Part shown: piece by piece, positions 35,726 through 46,042 of the stretch
Layout of the letters: each line of letters starts with the position of its first letter
Numbering within the stretch: position 1 is the stretch's first letter
DNA from: Oligoflexia bacterium
Lineage (GTDB): Bacteria; Bdellovibrionota; UBA1018
DNA length: 64,000 nt
Reading direction: 5' to 3'
Assembly (NCBI GenBank): GCA_014378465.1
Contig: JACMNQ010000049.1
Span: 1-64,000 of the forward strand
Notes under the pieces: generated by a model
Database searches by the model: none
What the model was told of the DNA's origin: nothing
The model's input: the letters and a program-made list of their open reading frames with translations, nothing else
Position numbers and translations under genes: made by a program

Positions 35726-35750
35726 TTATCCCCAATTTGATTGGGGATAA
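35726..35750. repeat. Perfect inverted repeat between mcp and cheW
   Basis: TTATCCCCAAT and ATTGGGGATAA are fully complementary over 11 bases around the loop TTG. There is no T-run. It lies in the gap ahead of the minus-strand cheW and cheR-fusion genes. It could be an operator or RNA-stabilising hairpin. Confidence 0.6.
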
Positions 35751-35792
35751 GTGCATAAGTTCTTCAGTCCAATCCCTCTGCAGCCAACTCAA

Positions 35793-35848
35793 AAGGAAAG
35801 GGCCGCCCCTGGACTCCAACCTACTGAGGGAGGAGATGAGGACGACCC
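35793..35848 (-). terminator. Probable terminator after mcp
   Basis: On the minus strand GGGTCGTCCTC pairs with GGGGCGGCCC (ten pairs with three G-U) and is followed by TTTCCTTTT. It lies just past the mcp stop and may reduce read-through into the second cheW gene. Confidence 0.45.
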
Positions 35849-35860
35849 GGTCGAGATCGA

Positions 35861-37630
35861 TCAGACGTCTTCAAACCTTGAGTCGTCTTCAGATGGAATG
35901 TAGTCGGAACCTACCGCTTTCTTCATGTGAGAATTTGATGCTGATCTCTTTGGGAGTGCAACCACATTACTTGGGTGAGACGCGGCCTTCTTCTTCGCAG
36001 ACGTCTTTGCTGGGGCGTGGCTGGTATGCTGAATGGCCAACTGGACCGGGGCACCTTCATGCTTGCCGGTGACCGTGGCAGTGAGCTCCATGACGACGTC
36101 CTTGAGAGTTTCAGCCTGGCCTGAGAGCTGCTCAGACGCCGCTGCAGATTCCTGAGACACAGTCGTGTTCTGCTGAGTGACCTGGTCGAGCTGCGCCATG
36201 GCTTTGTTGATTTCCTGAACACCCTGAGCCTGTTCCTGAGACGCAGTCGCGATCTCGCCGACCATCTGGTTCACTTCTTCGACGCTGGTCAGAATTTCGT
36301 CCAGCACTTCGCCGCATCGTTTTGCAGTCTGGGTGCCGACTTCGACCTTCTGCTTGCCAATGACCACGAGTCCTTCGACTTTGGCCTTGGTATTGCTCAC
36401 GATGCCTTCGACCTTATGAATGCTGCTGTCAAGCATGGCACTGATCTCTTTGGCAGCGTTGCCGCTCATCTGGGCAAGGTTGCCGACTTCTTCAGCGACG
36501 ACCGCAAAGCCCTTGCCATGTTCTCCAGCTCTTGCCGCTTCGACAGAAGCGTTGAAGGAGAGAAGCTTCGTCTGAAACACGATGTCATTGATGACTTTGG
36601 TCTTGTTGCCGATCTCAGCGATGACTTTCACGATCTCAGCCATTTCATGGTTGCTCGACTCGATCTGCTTCATGATCTGGGTGTTGCTCTGATTGATATC
36701 CTCAATCGACTGGATCATGTCACCGACCGCGGTCTTGCCTTTGACCGCAGTGAGGCGGCTGGTCTCAGAAGAGTTTTGTGATTTCTTCGCGTTCTCAGAG
36801 TTCTTGTTGACCATGGCGGAGACTTCTTCAAGAGACGCGACGGTTTCCTGCAGAGCGGCAGCCTGCTGGGTAGCGCTCTCACTGAGTTCCGTGCTGGCTC
36901 CTGCGATCTGGCGAGAAGCAGAAGCGACTTGATTTGCGCCGTCTGCGAGTTGAGTGGAAATCAGGGTCAGGCCTTTTGAAAGATTTGCAGAGATGAAATA
37001 TCCAAGGAGAAGGGCGAAAGCGAAACCTGCACCGATCAAACCCATGCTCAGGTAGTTGGCAAAGGTGGCAGATTTTTCAGCAAGGGCAGTCCACTTGGCG
37101 GCTTCATCGGATTGAAAGGAGATGACCTCCGTCAGCTGTTTGGTCATGATCTTGGAAAGTGGACGGAATTTTTCATTCATCATTCTTGAGAAAGTGGCTC
37201 GGTTTTCGGCTTTGCCAGTGCTCATCAGCTTTTCAATATTGGCAACAAGGGGTCTGAATTCATTCATGGTTTTCTGAATTGCTTCATACTTTTCTTTTTC
37301 ACCGTCGGCGAATCCACCCTGGTTGTATTTCTTTTCGGCGTCCGCGTAGGCTTCGAAGCCGGCATCGATTTGATCGGCAATTTCCTTCATTTCCTGGGGA
37401 GAGTTGTCGGGGAACCCATATCGATTGACGCCCACTCGAGTTTCGTAGAATGCGGCTCTCATTCTTGCCAGCCAGCGTGTGTTCGGCAGGTTCTCATTGG
37501 CGACGTGTTTGTATTTGAACACAACGTCATTCATCGAGAATCGGTTGATTGCTCCCACGACGGGAAGGCAGCAAGCGACTGCAACGAAGGCACTGATCAT
37601 TTTCACTTTGAGACTGAAGTTGTTCATCAT
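35861..37630 (-). CDS. Methyl-accepting chemotaxis protein
   Basis: A 589-residue transmembrane chemoreceptor. Transmembrane helix 1 is at about 10-28, a helical periplasmic domain at about 35-185 (four-helix-bundle type by pattern), and helix 2 at about 190-214. The cytoplasmic signalling domain starts almost at once, leaving little room for a HAMP. The hairpin tip, which binds CheW/CheA, is at about 343-393 ([32 protein letters not shown]). There is no C-terminal CheR-docking pentapeptide. ATG at 37630 sits better relative to GAGGAA than the ATG at 37636. It is flanked by two cheW copies. Confidence 0.94.
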   Translation of the reverse strand: MMNNFSLKVKMISAFVAVACCLPVVGAINRFSMNDVVFKYKHVANENLPNTRWLARMRAAFYETRVGVNRYGFPDNSPQEMKEIADQIDAGFEAYADAEKKYNQGGFADGEKEKYEAIQKTMNEFRPLVANIEKLMSTGKAENRATFSRMMNEKFRPLSKIMTKQLTEVISFQSDEAAKWTALAEKSATFANYLSMGLIGAGFAFALLLGYFISANLSKGLTLISTQLADGANQVASASRQIAGASTELSESATQQAAALQETVASLEEVSAMVNKNSENAKKSQNSSETSRLTAVKGKTAVGDMIQSIEDINQSNTQIMKQIESSNHEMAEIVKVIAEIGNKTKVINDIVFQTKLLSFNASVEAARAGEHGKGFAVVAEEVGNLAQMSGNAAKEISAMLDSSIHKVEGIVSNTKAKVEGLVVIGKQKVEVGTQTAKRCGEVLDEILTSVEEVNQMVGEIATASQEQAQGVQEINKAMAQLDQVTQQNTTVSQESAAASEQLSGQAETLKDVVMELTATVTGKHEGAPVQLAIQHTSHAPAKTSAKKKAASHPSNVVALPKRSASNSHMKKAVGSDYIPSEDDSRFEDV

Positions 37631-37644
37631 GGTCATTTCCTCGT

Positions 37645-38172
37645 TTAAGCTGATTTTTTCTGAACGGTTTTGTTAAGTGCTGCCTGGTCTTCAGAGCTCA
37701 GACATCTGGCGATGTCGAGGAGAAGAATCAGGCGATCGTCTTTTTTGACGACGCCCGTGACATAGTCTGAGCTTTTTGAACTTTGGATTTCTGGCTTCGG
37801 GGCGACGTCAGCCGGGTTAGGCGCCAGGACTGAGTTGATCGAGTCCACGACCACTCCCAGTGAGAGCGGTGAGAGATCGCAGATGATCACTGCTGTCTCG
37901 GACGAAGCCTGAGGTTTGATGTTGAATTTCTGCCTGAGGTCGAGCACCGAAATCACCTGGCCGCGCAGATTCATGATCCCGAGAAAATAAGGAGGTGTGA
38001 AAGGGATCGGAGTCACCTCTGGAACAGCAATAACTTCTCTCACCGCCAGAAGCGGAATGGCGTAGTCTTCCTGTCCCAGCGAGAAGCTGAGATAGCGGTC
38101 CAGCGACGCGGTTGCTGTGGAGTGGGGGTCCAGGGTTTTCAAAGCTGGCTTTTCCGGTGCTGCAGTATCCAT
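37645..38172 (-). CDS. cheW: CheW coupling protein (copy 2)
   Basis: A 175-residue CheW, paralogue of the one at 35056-35550. From [26 protein letters not shown] to the final KKSA only about a dozen residues differ. The N-terminal 23 residues ([16 protein letters not shown]) are unrelated to copy 1. It is the first gene of the cluster, ending eight bases before the longer mcp start. The two copies look like a recent duplication of a cheW unit, or copies kept alike by conversion. Confidence 0.95.
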   Translation of the reverse strand: MDTAAPEKPALKTLDPHSTATASLDRYLSFSLGQEDYAIPLLAVREVIAVPEVTPIPFTPPYFLGIMNLRGQVISVLDLRQKFNIKPQASSETAVIICDLSPLSLGVVVDSINSVLAPNPADVAPKPEIQSSKSSDYVTGVVKKDDRLILLLDIARCLSSEDQAALNKTVQKKSA

Positions 38173-38331
38173 GCAGTTCTATTCGGCTTCGGGTCCAGAA
38201 ACTGTAGAACCTGAGGATTTTGTGACAAAATGATCATAAGGATCAGATGAGGTGACGCGTCAAAAGGCTGGCGGAGTTTTCCGCAAGAGACAGATCTTTC
38301 ATTCGTCTGCGATCCGATCTATTTAACAGAT

Positions 38332-39534
38332 GTGAAAAAAGCCTATCTTCTCCCGATCTTCCTGATTGTTGCCATCGATGTTCTGGGTCTCACGATCATC
38401 ATCCCGTTCCTTCCTTTTTACGCGCAGAGGTTCGGCGCGAGTCCTTTTCAAGTGGGTTCCCTGATCACGACCTTCTCCTTCTTTCAGCTGATCTCCGGCC
38501 CGATCCTTGGATTTTATTCGGATAAGGTGGGGCGCCGCCCCATGCTCCTGGTGAGCCAGATCGGGACCTTGATCGGCTTTGTGGTCCTGGCTCGCGCGAG
38601 TGCGCTCTGGATGCTCTACCTTTCCCGGTTTCTTGACGGCAGTACCGCGGGAAATATTTCAGTCGCTCAAGCCTATATCTCGGATGTGACTGAACCCAAG
38701 GACCGCGCCAAGGCTTTTGGAATCATCGGCGTGGCCTTCGGCCTGGGCTTTCTCATCGGTCCGGCGATCTCGGGCTTTCTCGCCAAGTATGGAGTTCAGT
38801 ACCCGGCCTACGCCGCATGTTTTCTTTCAGCGACGAGCATCCTGGCGACCTGGTTTTTTCTCCCTGAAGTTCCCCCGCATCCCGATGATGCACTTGCTGA
38901 CGGTTCCGTGCCGGAGCGCCGCCGTGGCTTCTGGCAGTGGGGTCATTACAAGAAGTACTTCGAGGACAAACAGCTCGCCAACATCCTCTTTCAGTTTCTG
39001 GCGTTCGCGTTCGGCTTTTCGACTTTCTTCTCGGGCTTCGCGCTTTTTGCGGAACGGACCTACACTCGACACGGCATCCCTTTCGGTGTGGCGGAAGTGG
39101 GATATCTTTTTGCCTACACCGGCTTCATCGGGTTGATTCTCCAGGGTGGATTCATCGGAAAACTCGTGGCTCGTTTCGGCGAAGAAAAGCTGATCATCTT
39201 TGGATTTGCCTGCGCCGCGGCCGGCTACGCTTTTCTCGGTTTCACCACCGGAGTGATCGGACTCATCATTGCAGCGACCATCGCATCAACCGGAACCAGT
39301 ATGCTGCGCCCTGGCTTGACGAGTTTGGTCTCAAGACGCACCTCACGTAAAGAGCAGGGAAGCATCCTCGGCCTCACGCAATCCATCACGTCTGTGGCTC
39401 AGATCATCGCTCCATTGATTGCAGGCGCTTTGATTCAGTTTGGCTTTTTGACGGGCTGGGCGCTTTCTGCAGCCTTCTTCTGTTTTGTGGGCCTTGTCAT
39501 GATCTGCCGGTTGCGTACGCCCCAGACTGCGTGA
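38332..39534 (+). CDS. MFS transporter (TetA-like drug/H+ antiporter group)
   Basis: A 400-residue, 12-helix major facilitator protein. The DHA1-type motif A appears as GFYSDKVGRRPMLL after helix 2, motif C-like GVAFGLGFLIGPAISGFLA in helix 5, and DVLGLTIIIPFLPFY at the start (helix 1 motif D1). Similarity is to TetA-type exporters, but the actual substrate cannot be given. It starts at GTG and is divergent from cheW. Confidence 0.88.
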   Translation: MKKAYLLPIFLIVAIDVLGLTIIIPFLPFYAQRFGASPFQVGSLITTFSFFQLISGPILGFYSDKVGRRPMLLVSQIGTLIGFVVLARASALWMLYLSRFLDGSTAGNISVAQAYISDVTEPKDRAKAFGIIGVAFGLGFLIGPAISGFLAKYGVQYPAYAACFLSATSILATWFFLPEVPPHPDDALADGSVPERRRGFWQWGHYKKYFEDKQLANILFQFLAFAFGFSTFFSGFALFAERTYTRHGIPFGVAEVGYLFAYTGFIGLILQGGFIGKLVARFGEEKLIIFGFACAAAGYAFLGFTTGVIGLIIAATIASTGTSMLRPGLTSLVSRRTSRKEQGSILGLTQSITSVAQIIAPLIAGALIQFGFLTGWALSAAFFCFVGLVMICRLRTPQTA

Positions 39535-39575
39535 ATAATGGGGAAGAAGTTTAAAAACCGAAAGAGGATATTTCG

Positions 39576-39854
39576 ATGAAAAATCAATGGCAAGCATGGA
39601 TTCACGTGAAATGGAAAGCGGGCGCTCCCTCAACTGCATGGGAAAGCTGGAAAACCAGCTCTGCGATTCGTGGTGTGTGGTCAACGACCGGACAGTGGGA
39701 TTGCTCCATCTGGCTGGACGTCAAGACTCCGGATGAACTCGAAGATTTCGTATGGAAACAGATCCGTGGCAACCAGTGGGTCGAGCAGACTGAAACCACC
39801 TGGGCCAAACAATGGTTTGAAGCAGGTTCAAGTTCTCAGCACAAGTCTGCCTGA
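39576..39854 (+). CDS. Small stand-alone Lrp/AsnC-type ligand-binding-like protein
   Basis: A 92-residue protein. WIHVKWKAGAPSTAWESWKTSSAIRGVWSTTGQWDCSIWLDVKTPDELEDFVWKQIR...WVEQTETTW has the strand-helix-strand order and G-x-WD-x-x-x-W-x-D-V pattern of the AsnC/Lrp effector (RAM) domain, without a DNA-binding part. Identification is by pattern and is tentative. It is followed by a hairpin terminator. Confidence 0.6.
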   Translation: MKNQWQAWIHVKWKAGAPSTAWESWKTSSAIRGVWSTTGQWDCSIWLDVKTPDELEDFVWKQIRGNQWVEQTETTWAKQWFEAGSSSQHKSA

Positions 39855-39874
39855 GTTCCACTTTTCCAGAATTG

Positions 39875-39911
39875 AATGAAGGCCGGGTGATTCGTCATCT
39901 GGCCTTTTCAT
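39875..39911 (+). terminator. Hairpin terminator
   Basis: AATGAAGGCC and GGCCTTTTCATTT flank an inner GGTGA-TTCG-TCATC helix with a stable TTCG loop, followed by Ts. It separates the plus-strand small gene from the convergent patatin gene. Confidence 0.75.
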
Positions 39912-39930
39912 TTGGTCCCCATTGAGCTCG

Positions 39931-39969
39931 TCGTTTCAGTTTATCGTTTCAGTTTATCGTTTCAATTTG
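39931..39969. repeat. Three 13-base tandem repeats at the patatin gene 3' end
   Basis: TCGTTTCAGTTTA occurs twice in a row (39931-39956) and a third time with two changes (39957-39969). The last unit covers the final codons of the minus-strand patatin gene; the stop lies in the middle unit. A slippage duplication of the gene end is the simplest reading. Confidence 0.85.
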
Positions 39970-41249
39970 TCCTGGAACTCATACTTGCGGAGCGTGTCGA
40001 TGGCCGCGCGGAAGCCGCTCTTGACGATTTCGGCGAGCTTCTTCGGGGAGAGACTGAAGTGTTCGCCGAAGAACATGTGCGCATCGCCCGCGAGCGGATG
40101 AATGTAGATCGTATCCACATCCATGCGGTGATGGAGTTCAGCTTCCATGATTTCACAGATGCGCTTGCGGTGCTCGTCGCCCACGCCCTGCTGCTTGCAG
40201 TAGCGGGACACGGCCAGGATGGCGTTGCGTTCGACCTGTTTGCTGTGAATGTGATTGTTGATCTTCTGTTCGATGAGCAGGTAGATCGACTGGATCAAAA
40301 TCGCCGGGAGTCCGTGCTCCGTGAGGGAACCGATCTCTTTCTGAAAGTGATAGGGCTGATGAGTGTAACTCGCGATCACGAGATCAGCGCCAGCGTCGAC
40401 TGCAACGTGTGTGGAGAGCGTGTCCCGAATTTCACCGTCGATGTAATAGATCAGTTTGTTGTTCTGATTCTTGATCGGGTAGGGCGCATAGATGAAAGGC
40501 AGAGCCGTGCTCGCGGCGCACGCATCCGAGATTGCGACGTCGTTGTCATACTGACAGGTCAGATCGAAGGCCGGCGGCTGATAGTTGTATTTGCCGAATA
40601 CGACTTTTCGAGAATGATTGAGCTGCGTGGCGACAATGAAGAGATCGGCCATGTAGTCCTGGAACTTGTTCGAAGGCAGGACCTCTTCGCGCATGAACTG
40701 CTCAACGCCCGCGGTGGAGAAAATTCCGGTCGTCTTCAGCCACTTGAACTGAAGGATGGATTCCCAGTTGCCCTGCACGAGTCCGTTGAAAATGTTCTTG
40801 AAGAGCGCAAGCTGACTCATCTGTTCCTTGGCGAGACCCGGTCTCAGCCTGAACATCTTCTGATAGGTCAGGGTCGGAAGAATTTTTGGAACCGCATCGA
40901 TCGGATCTGTCGGCTTGCGGCCGAGGAAGGAGTTGAAAATGTTCTCCAGCGAGTACCCCGCCGCGAGGTAAGTCGAGATGATCGAGCCTGCGCTTGAACC
41001 GACGTAAGTGGAGATTTCCATCGGATCGGGGGTCCGGATGCTGCCTGGGGTAGGGGCAATGCCGCCTAAAAACTTGAAACCTTGCTCTTGGAGAGCAAGG
41101 GCAACACCCAAGTGAAATGCTCCGGCTTTAGTGGCTCCCCCACTGCAAACAAAGGCGATTTTCTGTTTGTGAGGGATCTGGATCCGGTCCGCCGGCTGTT
41201 TGCGCCGCATTCCTATACCCGCTGAGTCGCCCGTTGATGCCATATTCAT
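39954..41249 (-). CDS. Patatin-like phospholipase
   Basis: A 431-residue lipid acyl hydrolase with Ser-Asp dyad. It has FVCSGGATKAGAFHLGVALAL (oxyanion glycine region), nucleophile elbow YVGSSAGS with Ser86, and the Asp of YIDGEIRDTL (Asp271; DGE where DGG/DGA is usual). No signal peptide is apparent, so it is cytoplasmic or exported by another route. Patatins include toxins such as ExoU and housekeeping lipases; which applies is unknown. It is divergent from a small DNA-binding-like gene 42 bases away. Confidence 0.9.
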   Translation of the reverse strand: MNMASTGDSAGIGMRRKQPADRIQIPHKQKIAFVCSGGATKAGAFHLGVALALQEQGFKFLGGIAPTPGSIRTPDPMEISTYVGSSAGSIISTYLAAGYSLENIFNSFLGRKPTDPIDAVPKILPTLTYQKMFRLRPGLAKEQMSQLALFKNIFNGLVQGNWESILQFKWLKTTGIFSTAGVEQFMREEVLPSNKFQDYMADLFIVATQLNHSRKVVFGKYNYQPPAFDLTCQYDNDVAISDACAASTALPFIYAPYPIKNQNNKLIYYIDGEIRDTLSTHVAVDAGADLVIASYTHQPYHFQKEIGSLTEHGLPAILIQSIYLLIEQKINNHIHSKQVERNAILAVSRYCKQQGVGDEHRKRICEIMEAELHHRMDVDTIYIHPLAGDAHMFFGEHFSLSPKKLAEIVKSGFRAAIDTLRKYEFQDKLKR

Positions 41250-41291
41250 GAGATTACTTGAATTTAGAATTTATGGAAATACAATAGACCT

Positions 41292-41708
41292 ATGCAGGAC
41301 CGTCATACGATAGGTGGGGAGTGGATCCCCCTCATGGATTATGCGATGAAAAAAGGTGTCAGTCTTTCGACACTGCGTCGTCATATCAAGACCAATAAAG
41401 TTCAATACAAGGTGGAAGATGGACGCTACCTTTTGTTCGTGACGGAGAGTTTCAAGAAAGGTGACCTGCCTCCGGCCGGGAATATTCGTGAAGAGGCTTT
41501 GCGAAATGACAACCATCAGTCATCATCAGGAGAAGTAAGGAATTTAAAAAATCCGAACACTTCAAATGACGCGTCATCGGCAGCCCTGACTCAAAAGGTC
41601 CGCAAACTCGAAACCGAGTTGCACAGAGCGCAGGAAGAGATCGCGGAAATGAAGATGCTCATCGCACTCTATGAAGAAAAAATTTCGGGCCCGCGCTTCA
41701 ACAACTGA
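41292..41708 (+). CDS. Helix-turn-helix plus coiled-coil protein, putative regulator
   Basis: A 138-residue protein. Residues 10-55 (EWIPLMDYAMKKGVSLSTLRRHIKTNKVQYKVEDGRYLL) look like a MerR/excisionase-type winged helix: helix, turn, recognition helix STLRRHIK, then a beta wing with the GRYLL motif. A low-complexity Asn/Ser-rich linker follows, then a heptad-type coiled coil (about 97-131) that could dimerise it. It overlaps the next gene by 38 bases. Inferred to be a DNA-binding protein; the target is not known. Confidence 0.65.
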   Translation: MQDRHTIGGEWIPLMDYAMKKGVSLSTLRRHIKTNKVQYKVEDGRYLLFVTESFKKGDLPPAGNIREEALRNDNHQSSSGEVRNLKNPNTSNDASSAALTQKVRKLETELHRAQEEIAEMKMLIALYEEKISGPRFNN

Positions 41709-43257
41709 TCCCTGCTTCAAGCCCTTCCTTCTGTTCATTGGCGTTATCGTCAGTGCGTCCTTCAGTCTGGCCACGGTTCCGAAACTGGCCCAGGCCAATC
41801 CGGAACTCGATCGCCAATATTCACTCGAGACGGTGGGAGTCCTGCGCTCCTGGGACAACGTCGATGGCCTTTTCGCGGATTACGTCACCACGGCTTACAA
41901 GGATTTCTTCGCCCGTCAGAGCCGTTTCAAGCTTCAGGACCTCACCAAAGCGGACGTGATTCTGGCCAAATCCAAAATCCCGTACAACAAGCTCATCGAT
42001 GACACTGAAGTGCTCTCGCAAGTCGCCAGATCCATGCATTCGGAAAGCATCATCCGCACGAAGATCTACAAAGAAGGTCCTCGCTACCGTTTCGTCGTCG
42101 ACTGGCTTCACGCCCCCCAGATCCAGATGCTGGCGACGGATACTTTCACGCTCGAAGAGTCCACTGATTCAGGGATCACCGAATTCAGAGGAGCCCTCGA
42201 GAAGTCCCTGCTCCGCATGATCGGGCAGTTGCCCTTTCAAGCCAACGTCACCGGACGTGATCAGGATTCCGTCACCGTGAACATCGGTGCGAGTTCCCAG
42301 CTCAAAAAAGGGGACACGCTCATCACGGCCACTCTCGAAGAAGTGCGCCGCCATCCCCTCCTGCACACGATCGTCGAGTGGCGACTGGTCCGCACGGGAC
42401 GCGTGATCGTCGATGAAGTTGATGAGTCCATCGCCTTCTGTAAAGTCAAAGAAGAAGAGTATGGCCGCCAGATCGCGCGTTTTCAGAAAGTCGTTCAGAT
42501 CATTCCGACTTCGGATGCGTCCGTGCCCGCTTCTCCCGACACGGATGAGCTCGCCCGGCAGCGGGCTTTCGCCGAACCCCCTCGCCTGGGCTGGATCTCT
42601 CCCGGACTCTGGATCGGTGGCCTGTCTCGTCAGTCGAGTTCTCTGAACGGTACCAAGGGAAAGACCGGTGGAGGCTTTCTTTTCGGAGTGAAGGGCGAAG
42701 GCCAGCTCTGGTTTGATCGCCAGTGGTTTGGAGAACTGAGTCTCAAGTATGGGTCCGCAGGCTACTCGCACAAGGACATCGTCACGAACGTCGAGTCGGG
42801 TGACGGTTCGGCTTCGGTCACCCAGTTCAAGATCGATACGGGTTACACCTACCACCTGACTCCCGACTTCTTCGGGCCCAAGGCCTGGGCCAAGGTCGGT
42901 TACGAATCCACTTCTTACAACTTCACGCTTTCTCCGAGTGAGGGCACGAGCCCGACTTCATTCACTGGACTCTTTCTTTCCATCGGGGGCGATCTGCCGC
43001 TCCGAGGTGAGTATGGAGCGCTTCTCAATCTCGATTTCGGGATTCTGGGTTCGGGCAATGAATCTGGACGCTTCAACGGCGCCTCGAGCGGCGCCAGCTC
43101 CGTGGACTTTTTCGTGGGCGGGTACTACCGGATGAATCGTCGCTTTGACATCAAAGTCGGACTGGATTTCATGGGTCAGAACATCGACTTCAACAATGGC
43201 GCGACGATGACGCATAAAGTAATCGCAATCGGTCCAAGCGCTCTGTTTTATTTTTGA
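41671..43257 (+). CDS. Outer-membrane beta-barrel protein with N-terminal periplasmic domain
   Basis: A 528-residue exported protein; the leader is about residues 15-42 (FLLFIGVIVSASFSL then QANPELD). The N-terminal half (to about 290) is mixed alpha/beta, with an N-terminal region like a lipoprotein/peptide-binding fold (VGVLRSWDNVDGLFADYVTTAYKDFF). The C-terminal half alternates aromatic-rich strands (GQLWFDRQWFGELSLKYGSAGY, FFVGGYYRMNRRFDIKVGLDFMG) and ends SALFYF, with a terminal Phe expected by the BAM machinery. No named family. The first bases overlap the HTH gene. Confidence 0.75.
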   Translation: MKKKFRARASTTDPCFKPFLLFIGVIVSASFSLATVPKLAQANPELDRQYSLETVGVLRSWDNVDGLFADYVTTAYKDFFARQSRFKLQDLTKADVILAKSKIPYNKLIDDTEVLSQVARSMHSESIIRTKIYKEGPRYRFVVDWLHAPQIQMLATDTFTLEESTDSGITEFRGALEKSLLRMIGQLPFQANVTGRDQDSVTVNIGASSQLKKGDTLITATLEEVRRHPLLHTIVEWRLVRTGRVIVDEVDESIAFCKVKEEEYGRQIARFQKVVQIIPTSDASVPASPDTDELARQRAFAEPPRLGWISPGLWIGGLSRQSSSLNGTKGKTGGGFLFGVKGEGQLWFDRQWFGELSLKYGSAGYSHKDIVTNVESGDGSASVTQFKIDTGYTYHLTPDFFGPKAWAKVGYESTSYNFTLSPSEGTSPTSFTGLFLSIGGDLPLRGEYGALLNLDFGILGSGNESGRFNGASSGASSVDFFVGGYYRMNRRFDIKVGLDFMGQNIDFNNGATMTHKVIAIGPSALFYF

Positions 43258-43312
43258 CCCAGGCGCCCCAACTCCTCAAGAAGCGCTGGCCGAGTCTCGC
43301 CGGATTGGGTAA

Positions 43313-45574
<2,262 letters not shown>

Positions 45575-45578
<4 letters not shown>

Positions 45579-46006
45579 TTCTGGCCTGGGCGTCTCTTGA
45601 TTTTTCCGGATTCGAGATCTTTCATGAGTTTGTCCCAGCGGTCGCGGTAGGAAATGTACTTGGACTGAAGTCCATCGATGCGAAAGGCAAGAGCCCGCGT
45701 CGGCTTGGCCGAAAGCTGAAGGGCGGTCATCGTCTGGTCGAGCTGTTTGCGTCGCTCGGTCGGAGGGATCTTGTCCACTCCTGCAATATAAGAAGCGTAG
45801 AGATTGTTGAGCTGCTCAATCAAGGGCTCAGCTCTTTCGGCGAGTGCGTGCAGTCGATCACCTTCGACGCTTTGCACGACTTCAGGAACATAATTCGCTT
45901 TGCTCTCACGACGCGCCTTTTCCTTGGAGGATTCTGCGCCTTCCTCCTGCTCGCGTTCGCGCTCCCGTTCATCCATCCGTTCCCATGCTGTTTTTTCTTT
46001 CGCCAT
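45575..46006 (-). CDS. Charged helical protein, unknown function
   Basis: A 143-residue hydrophilic protein. The N-terminal 35 residues are almost entirely Glu/Arg/Lys (MDEREREREQEEG), then a helical domain with NLYASYIAGVDKIPPTERRKQLDQTMTALQLSAK and KYISYRDRWDKLMKDLESGK. No leader or membrane helix. MAKEKTAW at 46006 was chosen as start because upstream sequence in frame is antisense to radA and not protein-like. It is coupled to the small membrane protein by a four-base overlap. Confidence 0.72.
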
Positions 46007-46042
46007 GCCTTCTATGGTATCAAAAAAGGCAGCGAGGACCGT

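Larger units (their letters stand above)
35551..35860. other. 310-base gap between mcp and cheW/cheR genes
   Basis: No gene seen. Besides the terminator and the inverted repeat listed separately, it holds an AT-rich stretch near 35580-35640 that could carry a promoter for cheW and the CheR fusion. Hexamers are too degenerate to name one. Confidence 0.4.

Noticed and set aside
38173..38331. Possible flagellar-type (sigma-28) promoter ahead of the chemotaxis cluster
   Set aside because: A TAAA-like element is present, but the partner hexamer matches the GCCGATAA pattern poorly at any allowed spacing.
39912..40997. 361-codon plus-strand frame over the patatin gene
   Set aside because: Antisense to motif-bearing patatin; typical mirror frame of a GC-biased gene.
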